A DNA stretch of 60,946 nt, taken from positions 1-60,946 of the forward strand of contig HF992574.1 in NCBI GenBank assembly GCA_000436695.1. The letters run 5' to 3'. Of this stretch, positions 24,752 through 32,930 are shown piece by piece. The notes beneath the pieces are model-generated. The model was not told the origin of the DNA, ran no database searches, and saw nothing but the letters and a program-made list of their open reading frames with translations. The translations under genes were made by a program, and so were the position numbers. Position 1 is the stretch's first letter; every line of letters starts with the position of its first letter. The DNA is from Prevotella sp. CAG:1185. GTDB lineage: Bacteria; Bacteroidota; Bacteroidia; Bacteroidales; Bacteroidaceae.

Positions 24752-26671
24752 TTATTTAGTAATGGCAACGCGGCGTATCGTACCGTCTTCGTTAAACTCC
24801 ATACGGTCGATACATACCTCGCGGTGTATACCTGGCTGCTTGTCCTTGTCGATATAATTCTTGTTTATGCGGTGATAAACGATGTACCACTCGTCTGTTC
24901 CGGGCTTGCGCACAACCGAATTGTGAGCCGGACCGTATATCTGCTTATCTTTGTCCTGTATGGTTACAATAGGATCTTTTGCCACCTTAATTTTGCCGAG
25001 CGGACTGTCTGAAGTTCCGTAGGCTACGTGATAGTTGGCTGAGCCAGTGTCGTCGACCGACCACATGAAGTAATATTTGCCGTGACGATAGAACACATAA
25101 GGAGCTTCGCGATACTGATAGTCCTTGAGCGAACCACCTTTAGGAGTAAGCACCTTTATTGTTTCTTTCTTTATCGACACCATGTCGTCGTTAAGCTCGG
25201 CTCCTGCCATATATCCGTTGCCCCAGTAGAGGTATGACTTGCCCGACATAGGATCGGTAAACACGTCTACATCAATCTGCTGACCGCCGCCTGCCGGCGA
25301 CTTGGTAACAATGGCGCCCATATCCTTAAACGGACCTACGGGAGAGTCGCCTACGGCAACACCAATCTGCTTGCCGGAGTTGTCGTTGGGATTACCGCTG
25401 TAATAGAAGAAGTATTTATATTTTCCGTCAATGAGTTTCTCCTCTATAGCCGGAGCCCACGCATTGCCGTTGGCCCATGACACCTGTGGAGAACGGAGGT
25501 CGAGCACTACACCCTCGTAAGTCCAGTTCTTCAAATCGGCAGAAGAGAAGGCTGTGAAATACCATCCGCCCCATCCCGGCTGTCCGTCAGTGGTTGAATA
25601 GATGTAATAACGGCCTGTGTTATTCGAGTAGAGAATCTCAGGATCTGCATGAAAGCCGGGCAAAACAGGATTCTGCTGCAGTTCGCCAATGCCTTCGGGC
25701 TTGCCCCATTTGGCTGTAAGCGCTCTAAGTTCAGCAGCTGTTATAGGCATAACAGTACCATGACGTGGATGGAAGTTCATCTTTACCTCGCTGTCAATAA
25801 CCTTAAAGTGTTCAAGGTCGGAAGTCTCTGTAAATTGGTAACGGCCGTTCATGTAGACGTCATACATCAGGATGTATTTGTCCTGACCAATCAGTTTGAA
25901 TGTTCCTGCTCCCTCAACAGCCTCTTTAGTCTGCTGCTTGTAGTCAGGACTTTCGGTCCATTGACCGGAAGTGAGCGAGCGGGTTGTTGCCACCTTGATG
26001 CCGTTGCCGTGGCCTTCTGTCTTATAAAAAAGATGATAAACACCGTCCTTATAAACTATGTCGCCGTCGATGCACGACTTTTTGTCCTGCGGGATGAAGA
26101 GCGGCTTCGGCTCACCTACAAGGTCGGTAAAGTCGTCGTTGGCATAGGCATAATAGATTATGTCAGGACCAGAGCCGTACTGCATCGACCAGTAAACGAG
26201 ATAACGGCCTGCCTCGCGGTCGTAGATTGTCTGAGGAGCCCATACACGCTTTAGCTGCTCCTGACCGGGATAGCGCTTCTGAATGTTGATAACTGAATGA
26301 GTCCAGTTGATAAGGTCAGTCGACTTTAGCAGCACCATGGCACGGTTAGAGTCCCATCCGTTGGCCGAAACCATATCCGTGGCAACCATATAGAATGTGT
26401 GGCCGTCTTCGCAGCGCAGTATGTGTGGGTCGCGCACGCCGCCCGTAGAGCTTATCACTTTAGAGTCGATCACCGGCTTGTTGTCGTTGAGTGCCCAATA
26501 TTGGTATCCGTCTGTGCTCACGGCAAAGCGGATAGCCTCTTCGTCAATGCTGTTTCCTGTGAAATAGACAAACAGATAGGCAGCATAATCCTTCTCGTCT
26601 ACCAATGAGGCAAGCGCAGGCTTAACTGCCAATGCTATTAAAGCGAATAATGTAAGAATACGATATTTCAT
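24752..26671 (-). CDS. double-domain GH43-GH43 glycoside hydrolase
   Basis: A 639-aa exported protein with two GH43-type propellers in one chain. Domain 1 (~25-310) shows GGVRDPHIL, RVWAPQTIYD, SCIDGDIVY and AVEGAGTF. Domain 2 (~325-635) shows PGFHADPEIL (general base Asp), AWAPAIEEK, QIDVDVFTD (pKa Asp) and YREAPYVFY (general acid Glu). Both look catalytically competent, so the enzyme may attack two linkages. The start is the ATG at 26671, since the earlier in-frame codon is TTG. It is the first gene of the operon, with a TAnnTTTG box and a regulator element just upstream. Confidence 0.87.
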   Translation of the reverse strand: MKYRILTLFALIALAVKPALASLVDEKDYAAYLFVYFTGNSIDEEAIRFAVSTDGYQYWALNDNKPVIDSKVISSTGGVRDPHILRCEDGHTFYMVATDMVSANGWDSNRAMVLLKSTDLINWTHSVINIQKRYPGQEQLKRVWAPQTIYDREAGRYLVYWSMQYGSGPDIIYYAYANDDFTDLVGEPKPLFIPQDKKSCIDGDIVYKDGVYHLFYKTEGHGNGIKVATTRSLTSGQWTESPDYKQQTKEAVEGAGTFKLIGQDKYILMYDVYMNGRYQFTETSDLEHFKVIDSEVKMNFHPRHGTVMPITAAELRALTAKWGKPEGIGELQQNPVLPGFHADPEILYSNNTGRYYIYSTTDGQPGWGGWYFTAFSSADLKNWTYEGVVLDLRSPQVSWANGNAWAPAIEEKLIDGKYKYFFYYSGNPNDNSGKQIGVAVGDSPVGPFKDMGAIVTKSPAGGGQQIDVDVFTDPMSGKSYLYWGNGYMAGAELNDDMVSIKKETIKVLTPKGGSLKDYQYREAPYVFYRHGKYYFMWSVDDTGSANYHVAYGTSDSPLGKIKVAKDPIVTIQDKDKQIYGPAHNSVVRKPGTDEWYIVYHRINKNYIDKDKQPGIHREVCIDRMEFNEDGTIRRVAITK

Positions 26672-26724
26672 TTTATCAAAGGTTATCAAGTTGTTGTTAC
26701 GAATGATTTTTTAATCTTCCACTT

Positions 26725-26732
26725 GCAAAGTT
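26725..26732 (-). promoter_or_regulatory. -7 promoter box of the GH43-GH43-GH51-S9 operon
   Basis: The minus strand reads TAACTTTG followed by C, a match to TAnnTTTG. The predicted start site is ~48 nt before the ATG at 26671. An operator-like element lies 28 bp upstream of it. Confidence 0.6.
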
Positions 26733-26760
26733 AGCTTTTTTCTGTATAATATAAAAGTGT

Positions 26761-26798
26761 TTTTTCGTACAAAAAGAGTATTAATCCGTACTGTACGG
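26761..26798 (-). promoter_or_regulatory. HTCS operator candidate, copy A
   Basis: On the plus strand this contains TTTTTCGTA (26761-26769) and, 21 bp further, CGTA again (26787-26790), with AAAAAGAGTATT between. A 13-bp palindrome, CCGTAC-T-GTACGG (26786-26798), overlaps the second half. The spacing to the -7 box (28 bp) and the sequence match copies B (31049) and C (59770). A two-turn repeat next to the promoter fits an AraC-type dimer. Confidence 0.6.
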
Positions 26799-26819
26799 AA
26801 ACTTTAAGGCATATAATAA

Positions 26820-26849
26820 GGAGGAAACCTCATATAAAAAGTTTCCTCC
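26820..26849 (-). terminator. hairpin after the GH35 gene
   Basis: A 9-bp perfect stem (GGAGGAAAC with GTTTCCTCC) around a 12-nt A/T loop, 11 bp past the GH35 stop. On the minus strand it is followed by TTATTATAT, a weak T-run. It probably ends the GH30-GH35 transcript and insulates the next operon. Confidence 0.55.
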
Positions 26850-26860
26850 TCGGCTTAGGG

Positions 26861-29212
26861 TTAATAAACATATATCTGGTAGCCTTTTATTCCGCTGACA
26901 GATGTCTGAGTAGTACAAGGCAGATATTCTATTGCACCTACATTCTGCACCTTACCCATGTCGATGACCAGCAGATGAGGCAATGCCACACCACTAACAG
27001 TGCTCCAATAGGTAGACTCCTGAAGGTCGAATGCCTTATCGCCCGTGTGGTTTCCGGCTGCGTCGTTCTCGCTGTCGGCATACTTCACAGCCCATGAATT
27101 GCGGTCTATGCGGTTGCCGTCAGCATCCTGTGCGTAAATCTCAGCCATTGAAACAACGTCGCCTCCGTCATGAGCGCCAAGACACTGTATGGCGATATAA
27201 CGGCCCCTGGCAACAGAACCCAACTTAACGGTCTGCCACTCGCGCGCTGACGTAAATTCGCCTGTTGCTACAGGCTTTGCCGAATTAAGATCGGGACGGT
27301 CGCCGGGATTGTTGTGCAGATTGCTCTTCTCGAGCTGCAGCTTGTCAAGCTCAGGTTTCTTCTGGCACCATATCTCGGCTTTCTTAGGGCCAACCACGTC
27401 GAGGACTACAACCTCGTTGGTTCCTTTCTTCAGCCAGCATCCCGGAACATAGAGAGTCTGCTGCGGACCAATTCTCCAGAAGCGGCCTATGGCATGTCCG
27501 TTGACATAAACCTGACCTTTGCCCCATGTCTCCATATCCATAAAGGTGTCGCCCACTTTCTTAAGATTAAATGTTCCACGGTAATATCCGGCACCTGTGG
27601 CAAGATTAAGTTCGGCAGGCACTTCACCCTTAGTTCCGGCAAGAGCCTTTACAGAATTCTCGTAGCTGTCGGGGAGCGTGCGCATTGTCCAGTTCTTCAG
27701 GTTCCATGTTACGTCATTGCCGTCGACAACGGCTGCAATGGTAACATCGCCTGTAAGTCCCTTGAAGTCTTTGATGGCGCGTCCGAAATTTATTCGTCCC
27801 ATGCCTTCAACCACTATAGTCATAACACTGCCTTTCTTAACCGGCGGCAATGCCATCGTGGTCTCGTTGCGCACACGGTCGGTTCTGCCGATATAGCGGC
27901 CGTCGATATAAACTTGGGCATAGTCGTGGGCACCGTTGAGCGTAAGTACACTTGACTTAGAAACTTCGGGAAGAGTTGTGTTGTAGATCACAGTACCCCA
28001 GCCCATGTTTAATTCCTCAAATGTCATAGGCGTGTGTGAAGAACATACGCTGTCGACACCGAAAGCAAGGGGCACATACTCCTTAAGTTCAAACTTAGGA
28101 ACGCTTATTAGCTGCGCGGCAGGCTTAGGCACCGACGGAAGTTTGCCGTCGGCATATTTCTGCATTGTTTCGCGCAGGGTGTAATATTTAGGCGTGGCTA
28201 CACCATACTCATTGATGGGTGCGTCGTAATCATAAGATGTAACGTCGGGGGCAAATCCCGGTGAGTTGGCTCCTGCCCAATGACCGAAGGATGTGCCTCC
28301 GTGAGTCATATACAGCGAGAATGATATGCCTTTTGACAACATCTCGTCGATATTGGCAACCATGTCGGCAGCCGGGCGTGTCTCGTGGCGTGCGCCCCAT
28401 TTGTCGAACCATCCGCTCCAGAACTCAGAACACATGAGCGGAGCGTCGGGACGAAGCTCGCGCAGATGGCGGAACTGGTCGTCGATGTTTGAACCTGTGC
28501 CGAAGTTCATCGTCCACATAAGATCGTCAAGACCGTTGCGGGTGAAGTTGCTTGCCCAGTCGCACTGGAACAGGGTTACGTCGGTGAAGCCAGATTTGCG
28601 CGCGATGTCGCGGATAGCAGCCACGTAGGGCTTGTCTTCACCGTAAGATCCATATTCGTTTTCTACCTGAACCATGATTATTGGTCCGCCGTGCTGTATT
28701 GTCAACGGCGCAAGCTGTTCGCCAACCTTTGCCATAAACTTCTCAACACGCTTCATGAAATAGGGATCTTGCTCACGTAGGCGTATGTCTTTCTTCTTCA
28801 ACAGCCACCAGGGCAGACCGCCCATCTCCCACTCTGCGCAAACATAGGGACCGGGACGCACGATGACATACATTCCGTTTTTCTGGGCGAGACGGCAAAA
28901 CTCAGCAATGTCGTTCTGACCTGTGAAATCGAACTGGTCTTCACGCTGCTCATGGATGTTCCAGAACACATAAAGACACACGGTGTTCATGCCCAAAGCC
29001 TTGCACATCTTGATGCGGTGCTCCCAATAAGGACGCGGTATGCGCGGATAATGCAATTCCGCAGCTTTAACCACGAAAGGCTTGCCGTTGAGCAGGAAGG
29101 TTTTGTTGCCGGCAGTGAACGTGCCGCCATCTGTAGCGGCTGATGCTCCGGCAGAACCTGCAAGAAGTGCCAACGACAGCACTAATGTACGGAAAATTGA
29201 TAATTTCTGCAT
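26861..29212 (-). CDS. GH35 beta-galactosidase with C-terminal discoidin-type domain
   Basis: A 783-aa exported enzyme (signal ~1-26) that should release terminal beta-galactose. The catalytic barrel (~27-360) begins with the family's FVVKAAELHYPRIPRPYW. Acid/base Glu186 is in VQVENEYG and nucleophile Glu263 in MCSEFWSGW. Beta-sandwich domains follow (~380-610; YYRGTFNL, GRFWRIGPQQTLYVPG), then a C-terminal F5/8-type C (CBM32-like) domain (~640-783) with GRYIAIQCLGAHD and YWSTVSG. It lies 137 bp after the periplasmic GH30 gene on the same strand and likely shares its promoter. In type II arabinogalactan breakdown it would take galactose from beta-1,6 side-chain fragments. Confidence 0.92.
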   Translation of the reverse strand: MQKLSIFRTLVLSLALLAGSAGASAATDGGTFTAGNKTFLLNGKPFVVKAAELHYPRIPRPYWEHRIKMCKALGMNTVCLYVFWNIHEQREDQFDFTGQNDIAEFCRLAQKNGMYVIVRPGPYVCAEWEMGGLPWWLLKKKDIRLREQDPYFMKRVEKFMAKVGEQLAPLTIQHGGPIIMVQVENEYGSYGEDKPYVAAIRDIARKSGFTDVTLFQCDWASNFTRNGLDDLMWTMNFGTGSNIDDQFRHLRELRPDAPLMCSEFWSGWFDKWGARHETRPAADMVANIDEMLSKGISFSLYMTHGGTSFGHWAGANSPGFAPDVTSYDYDAPINEYGVATPKYYTLRETMQKYADGKLPSVPKPAAQLISVPKFELKEYVPLAFGVDSVCSSHTPMTFEELNMGWGTVIYNTTLPEVSKSSVLTLNGAHDYAQVYIDGRYIGRTDRVRNETTMALPPVKKGSVMTIVVEGMGRINFGRAIKDFKGLTGDVTIAAVVDGNDVTWNLKNWTMRTLPDSYENSVKALAGTKGEVPAELNLATGAGYYRGTFNLKKVGDTFMDMETWGKGQVYVNGHAIGRFWRIGPQQTLYVPGCWLKKGTNEVVVLDVVGPKKAEIWCQKKPELDKLQLEKSNLHNNPGDRPDLNSAKPVATGEFTSAREWQTVKLGSVARGRYIAIQCLGAHDGGDVVSMAEIYAQDADGNRIDRNSWAVKYADSENDAAGNHTGDKAFDLQESTYWSTVSGVALPHLLVIDMGKVQNVGAIEYLPCTTQTSVSGIKGYQIYVY

Positions 29213-29349
29213 AATATTCTTTTATTTATTATTGTTTCTCTTTATCTCTTGAATGGTGTTCTGCAACACACGCCCCAAAGCTGCACGAGCCATGACTTAA
29301 TTTACGGTCAGGCAGTCGGGATAACAGACGGCAAAGCAACCGCAGATGG

Positions 29350-30930
29350 CTACATTGCAACGAACGTTGTTACCGAACGCGGGGTAAGTTCAGTGTGCCC
29401 ACCGGTTGAACCTACAGGGGCAAGACTCTCACCTGACACATCTGAAGTGCGATACATTGTCCACGTGAGTTTTTCTCCGTCAGACAATGCTACGTCAAAC
29501 GGCTTTACGGCCTCTGAATAGTTGATAGCCACAACAACCCACTTGCCGTCCTTGTTCTTGTATGCTGAACACATAATGCCCTTCATGTCGTTGGCTCCGT
29601 CTGTAACAACTGTTCCGTCGGCTGCATGAGCCTCAACATCATGACGCACGGCTCCGGGACGCACAAAGCGACTGTAATTGCCAAGTGTCCACATAAGCTT
29701 TGAGTCAACGGGATAGCCCGTCTTCATGTCGTCAACGCTATAGGCGCGTATCAGTCCGTCCTTGTAGTCACCTCCAACAGAGCGCCACCACGACCAACTG
29801 CGGGCATTGCCGTCAACAAGGTCGCTGTGTATCACGCGTGCCACGTAGAGTGCTGTCTTCATTCCGAAGTCGTAGCCTCCTCCGCCGCCAATTTCCTCAT
29901 CGTTGCCCATTATGCACAATTCTGTCTGCCAATAGTCAATGCCGAGCTTTGCTACGGAGTCACGCAGTGCGTGGCGTATGTCTCGCATAAAGTCGAGCGG
30001 AGTGTTTGTCCAATAGCTGTGGCCGGCTATGGCACGTACAACGTTTCGGCACTTGCCTACATAGGTGTCTGTGCTGTCGGGTGTAAAAAGGGCAGCAAGC
30101 TCATTGGCTCTCTCCCAGTCGGTCATGTGCTTGCCGAGAAGGCAGCGCAAGTCGCTGCTCTCGTTTACAAGTATCTTTGTCGAAAGCTTGCGCTTTGTTA
30201 TCTGCTTGTCGAGTTCGCGTGTCACGCGTGCCACTTCGCGCGTGGTTGCAGGAGTGCCTTCCTGCTTCGGACCGAGCCAGTTCCAGTGTCCGTCGGGCTC
30301 ATTCAGCGGACTGATATAGTCTATATGTATTCCGTGATTTTTCTCTATTCCTTCAATTGAAGATGCCATGAATTTGGCAAAGTCGTCATAACAGTCGGAG
30401 CGAAGATTCAGCGTGCCGCCACGGCCTGTGTTGGTTGCGAGACCGTTCTGCGTGAAATATACGGGAGGCGAATTGAGAAATGCCAATATGTAGGGTACTC
30501 CACGTTCTTTGGCAAGCTGCAAAAAGCGTATCTGACCTTTCTGCTTAGACCAGTCGTATGTGCCGTCGGCATTGAGGAAACATTCGGTGCGTGTTCCGGG
30601 CTGTATCTCTGACTTGTCGCCCTGCTCCTCACTTCCCGCGCCAAGGTTAAATCGCCATATCGACAAACCTATGCCTTTCGGTTTGCCGGTTGCGTCGTTT
30701 TCGGTTGAGAATAGCCAGTCGGCAACTTGACGCTGCTGGTTCTCGGGCCACAGCCCGATATATTTCATACTCCATGCGTCTGAAGCTCCAAAATGCTCAA
30801 TAGTCTGTCTTGGCCGGTCTGTACGCACCACGAATGTCCGCACATTTTCAGGTGCAGCGTATGAAGACAATGCCACAAACGACATAACCGACAAGATAAT
30901 ATTTCTCAACATAATAATTCGTCTTTTCAT
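29350..30930 (-). CDS. GH30 family hydrolase, probable endo/exo-beta-1,6-galactanase (periplasmic)
   Basis: A 526-aa enzyme with an ordinary signal peptide (LSVMSFVALSSYA, no lipobox Cys). The barrel starts with QTIEHFGASDAW and contains IGLSIWRFNLGAG. Acid/base Glu211 is in SPLNEPDG and nucleophile Glu337 in WQTELCIMG. A C-terminal beta-sandwich typical of GH30 follows (RPGAVRHDVEAHAAD). The GFG/ASDAW start and overall length match Bacteroidetes GH30 enzymes acting on beta-1,6-galactan; a different beta-glycosidase specificity cannot be excluded. It is a paralogue of the lipoprotein GH30 at 31194 and has its own promoter and operator (copy B). Confidence 0.87.
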   Translation of the reverse strand: MKRRIIMLRNIILSVMSFVALSSYAAPENVRTFVVRTDRPRQTIEHFGASDAWSMKYIGLWPENQQRQVADWLFSTENDATGKPKGIGLSIWRFNLGAGSEEQGDKSEIQPGTRTECFLNADGTYDWSKQKGQIRFLQLAKERGVPYILAFLNSPPVYFTQNGLATNTGRGGTLNLRSDCYDDFAKFMASSIEGIEKNHGIHIDYISPLNEPDGHWNWLGPKQEGTPATTREVARVTRELDKQITKRKLSTKILVNESSDLRCLLGKHMTDWERANELAALFTPDSTDTYVGKCRNVVRAIAGHSYWTNTPLDFMRDIRHALRDSVAKLGIDYWQTELCIMGNDEEIGGGGGYDFGMKTALYVARVIHSDLVDGNARSWSWWRSVGGDYKDGLIRAYSVDDMKTGYPVDSKLMWTLGNYSRFVRPGAVRHDVEAHAADGTVVTDGANDMKGIMCSAYKNKDGKWVVVAINYSEAVKPFDVALSDGEKLTWTMYRTSDVSGESLAPVGSTGGHTELTPRSVTTFVAM

Positions 30931-31014
30931 TTTTTCGATTTGTCTTTTTATGCTCTCGGGTAAAAGATTATATAAGACATATTTATTTAAAACACAATAT
31001 CAAAAAATTCTATG

Positions 31015-31022
31015 CAAATTTA
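31015..31022 (-). promoter_or_regulatory. -7 promoter box of the GH30-GH35 operon
   Basis: The minus strand reads TAAATTTG followed by C, matching TAnnTTTG. The predicted start is about 79 nt before the ATG at 30930. Operator copy B begins 26 bp upstream. Confidence 0.6.
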
Positions 31023-31048
31023 AGGTTTTATAAATAATTCTTTTTCTA

Positions 31049-31078
31049 TTTTTCGTATAAAAAGAGGTATTTTTCGTA
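31049..31078 (-). promoter_or_regulatory. HTCS operator candidate, copy B
   Basis: On the plus strand TTTTTCGTA occurs twice as an exact direct repeat (31049-31057 and 31070-31078) with a 21-bp period, separated by TAAAAAGAGGTA. The same core, in the same position relative to the -7 box, occurs at 26761 and 59770. This is the cleanest of the three copies. Confidence 0.65.
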
Positions 31079-31107
31079 TTTTTGCGATTAAAATATATAC
31101 TAAACAA

Positions 31108-31183
31108 AACGCCAGGAAGAAGATGCCGGAATGTTCGCTTTATTTGAACATATTTTTGATGCGGCAAACTTGTTCCCGGCGTT
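31108..31183 (-). terminator. intrinsic terminator at the end of the first susCD operon
   Basis: A long imperfect stem closed by AACGCC/GGCGTT, with an inner ATGTTC/GAACAT stem. On the minus strand it is followed by TTGTTT. It lies 11 bp past the stop of the lipoprotein GH30 gene and separates that operon from the operator of the next one. Confidence 0.6.
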
Positions 31184-31193
31184 CTTTGTCATA

Positions 31194-32798
31194 TTATTTC
31201 AAATCGTAAACAAGAGTGGCAACCGAGCGTGAAGGTATGACAGAAACTTCGTAGCTCGAAGAGCGCTGCAGGTTTAATGTCTCTGATGTAACATACTGCG
31301 TAGGAGTCTCTGCGGTACGGCCGTTCACAGAGATTGTGTTGTTAACCTTTATCGACTTGTCGCTCATATTTGTGTATACTACGACAAGACGGTCGTTGTC
31401 GGGCGAGATGTATGCAGAAGCAAACATTCTGCTTTCAGGAACAGGCAATGTAACCGACACGCGCTTGTATCCAGGACGGACAAACAGACTGTAGTTGCCG
31501 AGAACCCAAAGATTCTTTGATGCAGTATAGGTTCCACCCTCTGTCAAAGCTCCGTAATCACCGCCCTGAGGCTGCAGGCGTATCAGATAGAAACGGCTCT
31601 TCTGCGACCAGCGTTCACGGTCACATGTAGTCCAATATGACCAAGAGCTGACACCGGCTACGGTAAGGTCGTTATACATAACCTGAGACATAACGAGCGC
31701 AAGATCCATATAAGATGCTGCGTCGTAGCTGCTTATGCCCTCATAATTCTCGCTCATCATGCTCCACTCTGTCTGATGAAGTTTCAGACCATACTGCTGA
31801 GCAGCACTTGCAGCCAAGCCGCGTGTTGACTGCATCTGCGACCATGATGTGTCGAGCCAATAGCTGTGTGCGCATATCTCTGCTGGAACATGAGACAGAT
31901 TGCCTATATAATTCTCTGACGACGGATCAAAGAAATCTGATATTACATTGCTGCGCTCGGGACCTACGTCGCCGGCTGTTTCATAAAGATAGTTCCATGC
32001 TCCTGCCTCACCGACGAGGATTCGTGTGTCAGCAAGTCCTTTTCCGCTGAGTGATGAGTCGAGTTCCTTTACAAGGCGCGACACTTCGCTGTTCTGCCAT
32101 CCGCTGCCTTCCTGACCGCTGTTCCAGTTATACTGAGGCTCATTGACAGGACTGATATAGCTTATGCCATAGCCCTGGTCGGCAAAATGCTTTGCTACAG
32201 ATGCAAGGAAGTCAGCAAAATCGTCATAGCAGTCATCCTTCAGGTTACTGTAGGCTCCGCTGTCTGAATAGCCCTTGCCGTTCTTTGTATAATAGACAGG
32301 TGCGGTATTGCTGAACAATACGAAGTTATCAACTCCGTATTCTTTTGCTTTCTCCATAAAATATCTCTGACCCGGAGCCTTATTCCAGTTATAAGTTCCG
32401 TCAGAATTAAGGAAACATTCAGCACGGCGCTCCGGCTTGTCGTTTATACCGCTTTCGTCGCCCTGCTCTGCCGTGCCGCCTCCTAAGTTGACACGCCACA
32501 TAGACAAGCCTATACCTTGCGGTTTGCCGTTGGCGTCAAGCTCACTTGAAAACAGCAAGCGTGCGATGCCTTCTTTTGAAGTGTTGTCCCAATAACGGCC
32601 TACATAGTCCATGTTCCATGCGTCTGAAGAGCCGAAGCCCTCGATGGTCTGAAATGTCTTTGAACCGTCTATGTTCACATTTATAGTTGTGTCAGCCTCA
32701 ACCGTCAGTGTATATTCAGGTACAAAGGTATTGTCTTCGCTGCACGCCGTCATGGCTGCTGCGGCAAACAAGAACAAATATGATTTAAAGTTAGCCAT
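31194..32798 (-). CDS. GH30 family hydrolase, lipoprotein (probably cell-surface endo-beta-1,6-galactanase)
   Basis: A 534-aa enzyme with a lipobox (AAAMTACSEDN); the acidic residues after the Cys fit the Bacteroidetes surface-export signal. The barrel starts with QTIEGFGSSDAW. Acid/base Glu220 is in SPVNEPQ and nucleophile Glu344 in HQTEWSMM. The rest of the barrel (GIGLSMWRVNLGGG) and the C-terminal beta-sandwich (FVRPGYKRVSVTL) follow the paralogue at 29350. It lies directly downstream of susD, behind a hairpin that may lower its expression relative to susCD. Surface GH30 enzymes of this kind make the initial cuts in galactan side chains before SusCD import. Confidence 0.87.
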   Translation of the reverse strand: MANFKSYLFLFAAAAMTACSEDNTFVPEYTLTVEADTTINVNIDGSKTFQTIEGFGSSDAWNMDYVGRYWDNTSKEGIARLLFSSELDANGKPQGIGLSMWRVNLGGGTAEQGDESGINDKPERRAECFLNSDGTYNWNKAPGQRYFMEKAKEYGVDNFVLFSNTAPVYYTKNGKGYSDSGAYSNLKDDCYDDFADFLASVAKHFADQGYGISYISPVNEPQYNWNSGQEGSGWQNSEVSRLVKELDSSLSGKGLADTRILVGEAGAWNYLYETAGDVGPERSNVISDFFDPSSENYIGNLSHVPAEICAHSYWLDTSWSQMQSTRGLAASAAQQYGLKLHQTEWSMMSENYEGISSYDAASYMDLALVMSQVMYNDLTVAGVSSWSYWTTCDRERWSQKSRFYLIRLQPQGGDYGALTEGGTYTASKNLWVLGNYSLFVRPGYKRVSVTLPVPESRMFASAYISPDNDRLVVVYTNMSDKSIKVNNTISVNGRTAETPTQYVTSETLNLQRSSSYEVSVIPSRSVATLVYDLK

Positions 32799-32835
32799 AA
32801 AATGTATTTTCCTGTTTTATATTATTCCTTTAAAA

Positions 32836-32901
32836 AGGCCGCCACCATTGGTTGTATGTGCCCGTAGTCTGCGTATGCGACATGCCAATGGAGCCGGCCC
32901 T
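32836..32901 (-). terminator. attenuator-type hairpin between susD and the GH30 gene
   Basis: A ~16-bp interrupted stem (AGGCC..CCATTGG with CCAATGG..GGCCCT). On the minus strand it is followed by TTTTT. It lies 30 bp past the susD stop and 38 bp before the GH30 start. Partial termination here would give high SusCD and lower enzyme levels from one promoter. Confidence 0.6.
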
Positions 32902-32930
32902 AATGAAATAGATTGTTAAAGATTATTTTA

